NCBI GenBank assembly: GCA_013336035.1
Contig: JAAXUL010000322.1
Coordinates: forward strand, 1-8,156
DNA: 8,156 bases
Origin: Chloroflexales bacterium
GTDB taxonomy: Bacteria; Chloroflexota; Chloroflexia; Chloroflexales; Chloroflexaceae
Direction of reading: 5' to 3'
Shown here: piece after piece, positions 1 through 6,437 of the stretch
Layout of the letters: each line of letters opens with the position of its first letter
Numbering within the stretch: the stretch's first letter is position 1
Made by a program: the position numbers and the translations under genes
Notes under the pieces: model-generated
The model's input: only the letters and a program-made list of their open reading frames with translations
Database searches by the model: none
What the model was told of the DNA's origin: nothing

Positions 1-1
1 G

Positions 2-1145
<1,144 letters not shown>

Positions 1146-1147
<2 letters not shown>

Positions 1148-1151
1148 GGAG
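1146..1151 (+). promoter_or_regulatory. Ribosome binding site of the thiolase gene
   Basis: AAGGAG overlaps the last two bases of the dehydrogenase TAA stop and lies 4 bases before the ATG at 1156. It fixes the thiolase start and indicates that the two genes share one message and are probably translationally coupled. The spacer is slightly short. Confidence 0.75.
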
Positions 1152-1155
1152 CCAT

Positions 1156-2361
<1,206 letters not shown>

Positions 2362-2386
2362 GGCCGGCCGCCAGGCCGCCAAGAAA

Positions 2387-2499
2387 CTAGTACTCCGTCC
2401 GAGCTACTCTGCCGGGTTGCGAAACGTCTTTTTTTCGGGGAGGGCGTAGCCCTCCCAAGCCCCTCCCAATCCGTCAAAACAACTCGGACGCTGTACTGG
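2387..2499. repeat. Imperfect terminal inverted repeat, MITE-like element of about 113 bp
   Basis: The left arm AGTACTCCGTCCGAG (2389-2403) is nearly the reverse complement of CTCGGACGCTGTACT (2483-2497), with 13 of 15 positions pairing. Pairing extends outward with one G:T and one C:G pair to 2387/2499. The arms enclose about 79 bases with a T-run and a perfect 8-bp hairpin. Size, non-coding content and arms fit a small dispersed repeat or MITE-like element, or a structured RNA. No clear target-site duplication is visible. Copy number elsewhere in the genome is unknown. Confidence 0.5.
2438..2456. other. GC-rich perfect hairpin
   Basis: GGGAGGGC (2438-2445) pairs perfectly with GCCCTCCC (2449-2456) around a 3-base loop GTA. 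A second copy of the downstream arm, CCCTCCCAA (2461-2469, repeating 2450-2458), could pair instead with 2438-2444, so two alternative stems are possible. The T-run lies before the stem on the + strand (2429-2435), so this is not a standard intrinsic terminator in either direction. It sits inside the larger inverted repeat. It may still stall or protect the end of the thiolase transcript. Confidence 0.55.
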
Positions 2500-2550
2500 C
2501 GACCCGACAATGCCATTGGCGACCCGGATAATGCCATTGGTGACCGGTAC
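2497..2550. repeat. Tandem direct repeats, 20-21 bp, about 2.6 copies
   Basis: Unit 1 (2497-2516) begins TGGCGACCCGA and ends AATGCCAT. Unit 2 (2517-2537) is the same with one inserted base and one change. A third, partial and diverged copy begins TGGTGACCGG at 2538. The first unit overlaps the right arm of the inverted repeat. Multiple short repeats close to a TG-starting end are known from some IS21-type transposable element ends, so this may be an orphan element end. It could equally be a protein-binding array. No transposase gene is in the window. Confidence 0.55.
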
Positions 2551-2695
2551 CCAGCCTGAGATGGCAGGCGGCGGGAGCGGTGGTGGGCGCGGCGCCGATC
2601 GGCGTCCGCGCTATGGGCGCGCCAGAATGGATCACCTCCCGCGCATGATACTATTACTACGGCGCTGCTCGGTCGACGAGCGCGGCGCGCTCTGG

Positions 2696-2702
2696 AAAGG
2701 GG
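2696..2702 (+). promoter_or_regulatory. Ribosome binding site of the cysteine hydrolase gene
   Basis: AAAGGGG lies 9 bases before the ATG at 2712 and supports that start. Confidence 0.6.
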
Positions 2703-2711
2703 CAACGGATC

Positions 2712-3251
2712 ATGCGAACCATTGACCGCGAGTCCTCGGCGCTGGTGATGGTGGACTTCCAGGCGCGGCTCATGCCCGCCATCGAGGACAGCACGGCCGC
2801 CGTCGCGAACGCGCGCCGCCTGCTGGACGCGGCGGCCCTTCTGGACGTGCCGGTCCTGTTCACGGAGCAGAACCCGCGTGGCCTGGGCGCAACCGTGCCC
2901 GAGCTGGCGCAGGCGCGCGCCGAGGGAGCCGTGCTGCACAAGATGACGTTCGACGCCTGCCGGGCCGGGGGCCGCCTGGACTGGCTGCCGAACCGGCCGA
3001 GCCTCGTCGTCACCGGGTGCGAGGCGCACGTGTGCGTGTTGCAGACCGTGCTCGGCTTGCTCGACGCGGGCCGGCGGGTCTATGTTGTTCAGGACGCGAT
3101 CGGCTCACGGCGCGCAGAGAGCAAGGCGGCCGCCCTCCAGCGCATGGCGCGGCACGGCGCCGAGATCGTCACGGCGGAGATGGTCATCTTCGAGTGGCTG
3201 GTGACGGCGGAACACCCGCGCTTCCGCGAGGTGGTCGCGCTTGTGAAATAG
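2712..3251 (+). CDS. Isochorismatase-like cysteine hydrolase (YcaC/ISOC type)
   Basis: This 179 aa cytosolic hydrolase belongs to the isochorismatase-like (cysteine hydrolase) superfamily. The expected catalytic triad can be placed: Asp15 in LVMVDFQ, Lys77 in VLHKMTFDA, and nucleophile Cys108 in TGCEAHVCVLQT. The VLQT run after the cysteine and the C-terminal HPRFREVVALVK (168-179) resemble the ISOC1/ISOC2 and YcaC-like branch rather than true isochorismatases or nicotinamidases, as judged from memory of those families. The superfamily hydrolyses C-N or C-O bonds in small molecules, and many members of this branch have no known substrate. No signal peptide or membrane segment is seen. The gene appears transcribed on its own: a repeat-rich 350-base gap precedes it and a promoter-like gap follows, so context does not reveal its substrate. 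Start supported by AAAGGGG. Superfamily is sure; substrate unknown. Confidence 0.88.
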   Translation: MRTIDRESSALVMVDFQARLMPAIEDSTAAVANARRLLDAAALLDVPVLFTEQNPRGLGATVPELAQARAEGAVLHKMTFDACRAGGRLDWLPNRPSLVVTGCEAHVCVLQTVLGLLDAGRRVYVVQDAIGSRRAESKAAALQRMARHGAEIVTAEMVIFEWLVTAEHPRFREVVALVK

Positions 3252-3275
3252 CTGGACGTGCTACGGCTCGTTGTC

Positions 3276-3304
3276 TTTCGCCACACCTCTGACAATGCTA
3301 CAAT
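3276..3304 (+). promoter_or_regulatory. Candidate extended -10 promoter for the glycoside hydrolase operon
   Basis: TGCTACAAT at 3296-3304 is an extended -10 (TG, one base, TACAAT). A weak -35-like TTTCGC at 3276-3281 lies 17 bases upstream of the -10 hexamer; a better-looking TTGTCT at 3271-3276 would give too long a spacer (22). The site lies 68 bases before the GTG start at 3373, in the only non-coding gap before the three carbohydrate genes. Inferred from consensus resemblance only. Confidence 0.4.
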
Positions 3305-3360
3305 ATGGCTGTCAGCCGACGCCCGCGATCGCCGCCTGTTGTCCCGCCGGAGGAGCCGCA

Positions 3361-3366
3361 GAGGAG
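3361..3366 (+). promoter_or_regulatory. Ribosome binding site deciding a GTG start
   Basis: GAGGAG lies 6 bases before the GTG at 3373. An in-frame TAG at 3367-3369, between this site and the GTG, rules out any earlier start. A second purine-rich GGAGGAG at 3349-3355 is less well spaced. Confidence 0.7.
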
Positions 3367-3372
3367 TAGATC

Positions 3373-5139
3373 GTGTACGTGCCTGTCTCGCCTTACCTCC
3401 TCGCCCTGGAGAACCGCATCCGGCTGGAGCGCATCCCCTTCAGCGACCGCGGCTCGCGCCTGCTGCTCTACCAGGATCGCCGCCATCCCTCGACCCTGTA
3501 CCTCAAGCTCGCTGAGCGGCTCACCTCGCTAACCCCGGGCCTCTCGGCCTACCGGAATCGCCCGCCCTTCATCCCGAAGCTGCGGCTCGTCGATGGCGAG
3601 GGCCGCCAGGTGCCGTTCGAGGCCACCACCTACCCGCACGCCATCATCTTCCAGACCACGCTGGGCGAGTTTCGCTGCGTCTTCCAGGACCAGCACACGC
3701 TCAGCTTCGGCCTGCCCAAGGGGGTGGCCAGCGGCATCAGCTTCACCGTCGTGCCCGACCTGGCCCGCCCCGACGCCCACGGTGGCGAGTTCAAGACCAT
3801 CCGCAACTGCGCCTACTCGACCAACGGCCAGCTAGTGCTCAACCAGGTTGAGCACAACGGCAGCGGCTATGATGTGACGCTCACCGCCGAGGGCGACGCC
3901 GACGCCGCGATCATCCTCCATATCCAGGGCGGCATGGATCTGGAGCGGGCGGTTACCCCCTTTCGCGTCACCCTGGCCAGCGCAGAGGAGCGCTGGCACC
4001 GCTGGTTCGCGGGCGTGCCCGCCGTTGACGCCCCGCTGCGCGACCAGTACTACTACGCCTGGTGGGTCCTGGGCAACAACCTGCTCTCGCCCTACGGCTA
4101 CTTCCGCCGCGAGAGCGTGGCCCCCAGCAAGGCCCACTACGTGGGCGCGTGGCAGTGGGACAACTACTTCCACGCCCTGGCCTTCCGCTACAACGACCCG
4201 AAGCTGGCGAGCGATCAGATCCAGTTTATGCTCGACCACCAGCTGCCCGACGGGATGATCCCCGATGCCGTCTACGACGAGGGCACGATCACCCAGCTCG
4301 AGGTCCCGGTGGCGGCGGCGGTGACCAAGCCGCCCGTGATCGCCTGGGTGGCCATGCACATCTACGACCAGACGGGCGACCTGGGGATGCTGCGCGAGAT
4401 CTACGAGCCTCTGGTGCGCTGGAACTCGTGGTGGTTCGGCCTCAACGACGACGACGCCGATGGCATCGCCCAGTACTCCCACCCCTTCTCCTCCGGCCTC
4501 GACGACAGCCCCCTCTGGGACGAGGGCATGCCGGTCGAGGCGGTTGACCTGAACACCTACCTGTGCCTGCAGATGGAGGCGCTGGGCAGGATGGCGCGCC
4601 TGCTCGGCCGCGAGCGCGAGGCGCTGATCTGGAAGAACCGGACCGATGCGCTGTCGCGGCGTATGATCGAGCACTTCTACGACGAGCGCGCGGGCCTCTT
4701 CTGGTCCCAGCACGAGCATCGCCCGATCAAAGTGCTCACCCCCTTCAGCCTCTACCCGCTCTGGACGGGGCGCATGCCGCAGGCGATCAGCGAGCGCCTG
4801 GTGGCCCACCTGCGCGACCCGGCCCAGTTCTGGAGCGCCTACCCCCTGCCCACGGTCGCCCTCTCGGACCCGAAGCACGACCCGCTGCAGATGTGGCGCG
4901 GGCCGGTGTGGATCAATATCAACTACATCTTCGTCGAGGCGCTCCAGCGCTCGGGCTACCGCGACCTGGCGGGCTCGCTCGCCGAGCGCACCATGCGCCT
5001 GGTGATGGGCCAGAGCGATATCTACGAGTACTACCACCCGCTTACCGGGGAGCCCCCGCCCAAGGCGGCGCCGATGTTTGGCTGGTCGGCCGCCTGCTTT
5101 ATCGACCTCGCGATCCGCTCGAGCCGGGGGGAGCTCTAA
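3373..5139 (+). CDS. GH63/MGH1-like (six-hairpin) glycoside hydrolase, possible glucosylglycerate hydrolase
   Basis: The 588 aa protein has an N-terminal beta-rich region (about 1-215) and an (alpha/alpha)6-barrel catalytic region (about 220-588). Barrel signatures of the GH63/mannosylglycerate-hydrolase-like group are visible: GAWQWDNYFHALAF (258-271), HQLPDGMIPDAVYDEG (289-304), HPFSSGLDDSPLWDEG (370-385), MWRGPVWININYI (507-519) and YEYYHPLTGE (551-560) followed by GWSAA (570-574). By family analogy Asp377 is the likely general acid and Glu552 the likely base. Known members cleave glucosylglycerate, mannosylglycerate or alpha-glucosides. No signal peptide is seen, so it is probably cytosolic. 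Characterised glucosylglycerate and mannosylglycerate hydrolases are about 420-450 aa; the extra N-terminal domain here suggests a related but perhaps different oligosaccharide substrate. Its stop overlaps the next gene's ATG, and a GpgS-type gene lies downstream, which supports a role in turnover of a glucosylglycerate-type product. A glycogen-debranching or trehalase-like role is a weaker alternative. GTG start fixed by an upstream stop. Confidence 0.85.
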   Translation: MYVPVSPYLLALENRIRLERIPFSDRGSRLLLYQDRRHPSTLYLKLAERLTSLTPGLSAYRNRPPFIPKLRLVDGEGRQVPFEATTYPHAIIFQTTLGEFRCVFQDQHTLSFGLPKGVASGISFTVVPDLARPDAHGGEFKTIRNCAYSTNGQLVLNQVEHNGSGYDVTLTAEGDADAAIILHIQGGMDLERAVTPFRVTLASAEERWHRWFAGVPAVDAPLRDQYYYAWWVLGNNLLSPYGYFRRESVAPSKAHYVGAWQWDNYFHALAFRYNDPKLASDQIQFMLDHQLPDGMIPDAVYDEGTITQLEVPVAAAVTKPPVIAWVAMHIYDQTGDLGMLREIYEPLVRWNSWWFGLNDDDADGIAQYSHPFSSGLDDSPLWDEGMPVEAVDLNTYLCLQMEALGRMARLLGREREALIWKNRTDALSRRMIEHFYDERAGLFWSQHEHRPIKVLTPFSLYPLWTGRMPQAISERLVAHLRDPAQFWSAYPLPTVALSDPKHDPLQMWRGPVWININYIFVEALQRSGYRDLAGSLAERTMRLVMGQSDIYEYYHPLTGEPPPKAAPMFGWSAACFIDLAIRSSRGEL

Positions 5140-5141
5140 TG
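5126..5141 (+). promoter_or_regulatory. Translational coupling site (GGGGGGAG ... TAATG)
   Basis: GGGGGGAG at 5126-5133 lies 5 bases before the ATG at 5139, whose A is also the last base of the hydrolase TAA stop. The one-base overlap with a strong ribosome binding site inside the hydrolase gene implies coupled translation of hydrolase and glycosyltransferase. Confidence 0.75.
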
Positions 5142-6380
5142 GACACCGTGGCCATCCTGCACTACGCCGGGCCGCCCTACGTCGGCGGCGTAGAGCTGAC
5201 AATGGCGGCCCACGCCCGCGCCCTGGCCGCCGACGGCCGGGCGGCCCGGATCATCGCCGGGAACGGCGGCGCGCCTGGCCCGGGCATCGATCTGCGCACC
5301 CTGCCCGAGCTTAGCTCGCGCGGCGAGCTGGTCGAGCGCGTCGCCCGCGATCTGGCGGCGGGCGAGGTGAGCGCCGACTTCCACGCCATGGTTGACCGGC
5401 TTACCGCCTGGCTCGACGATGCGCTGGCCGGCGCGGCGGCCGTGATGGTCCACAATGTCCTGAGCCTGCACAAGAACCTGGCCTTCACCGCCGCGCTGCG
5501 GCGCCTGCACGAGGCCGGGCGCCTGCCGCGGACGCTGGCCTGGTGCCACGACTTCGCCTGGCTCGACCCGCTCTACACGCCCGAACTTCACGCCGGCTAC
5601 CCCTGGGATCTGCTGCGCGAGCCGTGGCCCGGCATCTGCTACGTCGTCGTCTCTGAGGACCGGCGCGCTATGCTGGCGGGCCTGCTGGACCTCGACCCGG
5701 GCCAGATCGTGGTAGTGACGCCCGGGGTAGACCTGGCGGGCTTCCTCAAGCTTGAGCCCGCGACGGCCGATCTGGTGCTCCGGCTAGGCCTGCTCGAGGC
5801 CGAGCCGCTGCTGCTGCTGCCCGCGCGCATCACCCGGCGCAAGAACATCGAGCTGGCCGTGGCGATCACCGGGGCGCTGCGCACACTGGGCCACAGCGCG
5901 CGGCTGGTGGTCACCGGCCCGCCGGGGCCGCATAACCCGGCCAACACGGCCTACCTGGCCGAGCTGCTCGCCCTGCGCCGCGAGTCGGGCGCGGGCGACG
6001 GCGTGGTCTTCCTGTACGAGACCTTCGCCGACGCGGAGGGACGGCCCCGCCCCGTCTCGGACGCGATGCTCGCCGATCTGTTCCACCTGGCTGACGGGCT
6101 GCTCTTCCCGAGCCGCTACGAGGGCTTCGGCATCCCAGTGCTCGAGGCGGGGCTCAGCGGTATCCGCATCTTTTGCAGCGATATCCCGCCCCTGCGCGCG
6201 ACGGCAGGCGCGGCTGCGCAGTACTTCGGGCTCGACGAGCCGCCGGACGCCATCGCCCGACAGATCGCCGCGGCCCTTACCGCCGACCCGGGCTACGCCC
6301 TCCGGCGCCGGGTGCGGACAGCCTACACCTGGGAGGCGATCTATCGCCGGGATATCGTCCCGCTGCTCATGGGCGCGTAG
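5139..6380 (+). CDS. Glycosyltransferase family 4 (GT-B fold)
   Basis: This 413 aa enzyme has the two Rossmann domains of a GT4 retaining glycosyltransferase. The N-terminal acceptor domain starts with the glycine-rich loop YVGGVELTMAAHARAL (14-29) and includes WCHDFAWLDP (135-144). The C-terminal nucleotide-sugar domain carries the phosphate-binding Arg230 and Lys235 in PARITRRKNIELA and the E-x7-E motif with Glu328 and Glu336 in SRYEGFGIPVLEAG. No membrane segment or signal peptide is visible. Donor (an NDP-hexose) and acceptor cannot be read from sequence. Translational coupling to a GH63-like hydrolase and nearness to a GpgS-type gene suggest it adds a further sugar to glucosylglycerate or makes a related short glycan; this is inference. 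The frame stays open upstream to 4563 inside the hydrolase gene, but the ATG at 5139 is right: it has a good ribosome binding site and begins at the typical GT4 first beta strand. A 57-base gap separates it from the next gene. Confidence 0.9.
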   Translation: MDTVAILHYAGPPYVGGVELTMAAHARALAADGRAARIIAGNGGAPGPGIDLRTLPELSSRGELVERVARDLAAGEVSADFHAMVDRLTAWLDDALAGAAAVMVHNVLSLHKNLAFTAALRRLHEAGRLPRTLAWCHDFAWLDPLYTPELHAGYPWDLLREPWPGICYVVVSEDRRAMLAGLLDLDPGQIVVVTPGVDLAGFLKLEPATADLVLRLGLLEAEPLLLLPARITRRKNIELAVAITGALRTLGHSARLVVTGPPGPHNPANTAYLAELLALRRESGAGDGVVFLYETFADAEGRPRPVSDAMLADLFHLADGLLFPSRYEGFGIPVLEAGLSGIRIFCSDIPPLRATAGAAAQYFGLDEPPDAIARQIAAALTADPGYALRRRVRTAYTWEAIYRRDIVPLLMGA

Positions 6381-6387
6381 GACGCCC
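6371..6387 (+). other. Weak hairpin around the glycosyltransferase stop codon
   Basis: GGGCG (6371-6375) can pair with CGCCC (6383-6387) around a 7-base loop containing the TAG stop. It overlaps a 10-bp palindrome, GCCCGCGGGC (6384-6393). No T-run follows, so it is not a convincing terminator; at most it could weaken readthrough into the next gene. Confidence 0.25.
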
Positions 6388-6423
6388 GCGGGCCCCCGCT
6401 CAGCGCAGGCGACCGGCGAGAAT

Positions 6424-6428
6424 GAGGA
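6424..6428 (+). promoter_or_regulatory. Ribosome binding site of the USP-GpgS gene
   Basis: GAGGA lies 9 bases before the ATG at 6438 and supports that start. No promoter-like sequence is apparent in the 57-base gap, in keeping with cotranscription with the glycosyltransferase gene. Confidence 0.55.
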
Positions 6429-6437
6429 TAGAAGTCC

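Larger units (their letters stand above)
2362..2711. other. 350-base intergenic region with repeats
   Basis: No convincing gene lies here. From left to right it contains an imperfect inverted repeat (2387-2403 with 2483-2499) enclosing a seven-T run (2429-2435) and a GC-rich hairpin (2438-2456), then direct repeats (2497-2550), then GC-rich sequence with no motif I recognise, and the cysteine hydrolase ribosome binding site. A weak -10-like TACTAT occurs at 2649-2654 without a good -35. An open frame from 2510 to 2725 has Gly/Arg-rich low-complexity composition, starts inside the direct repeats and overlaps the next gene; it is not called. Confidence 0.7.

Noticed and set aside
2411..2435. 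Intrinsic terminator ending in the T7 run
   Set aside because: Only a 3-bp stem (GTT/AAC, 2416-2425) can form before the T-run; the strong hairpin lies after it.
2497..2550. CRISPR-like array
   Set aside because: The repeats abut directly with no unique spacers, there are fewer than three copies, and no cas gene is present.
2510..2725. Small + strand frame of 71 aa in the intergenic gap
   Set aside because: It starts inside the direct repeats, has Gly/Arg-rich composition, lacks a clear ribosome binding site and overlaps the start of the cysteine hydrolase gene.
3305..3532. Small + strand frame of about 75 aa beginning at the ATG right after the -10 candidate
   Set aside because: It is Arg/Ser/Pro-rich, overlaps the well-supported hydrolase start in another frame, and has no ribosome binding site.
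4563..5138. Longer N-terminus for the GT4 enzyme, starting at 4563
   Set aside because: This is shadow of the hydrolase gene. The GT4 fold begins at the ATG at 5139, which has its own ribosome binding site.
3832..5202. Open frame of 456 aa on the - strand
   Set aside because: Antisense to the GH63-like gene; composition is Arg, Val, Gly, Ala and His rich without domain motifs.
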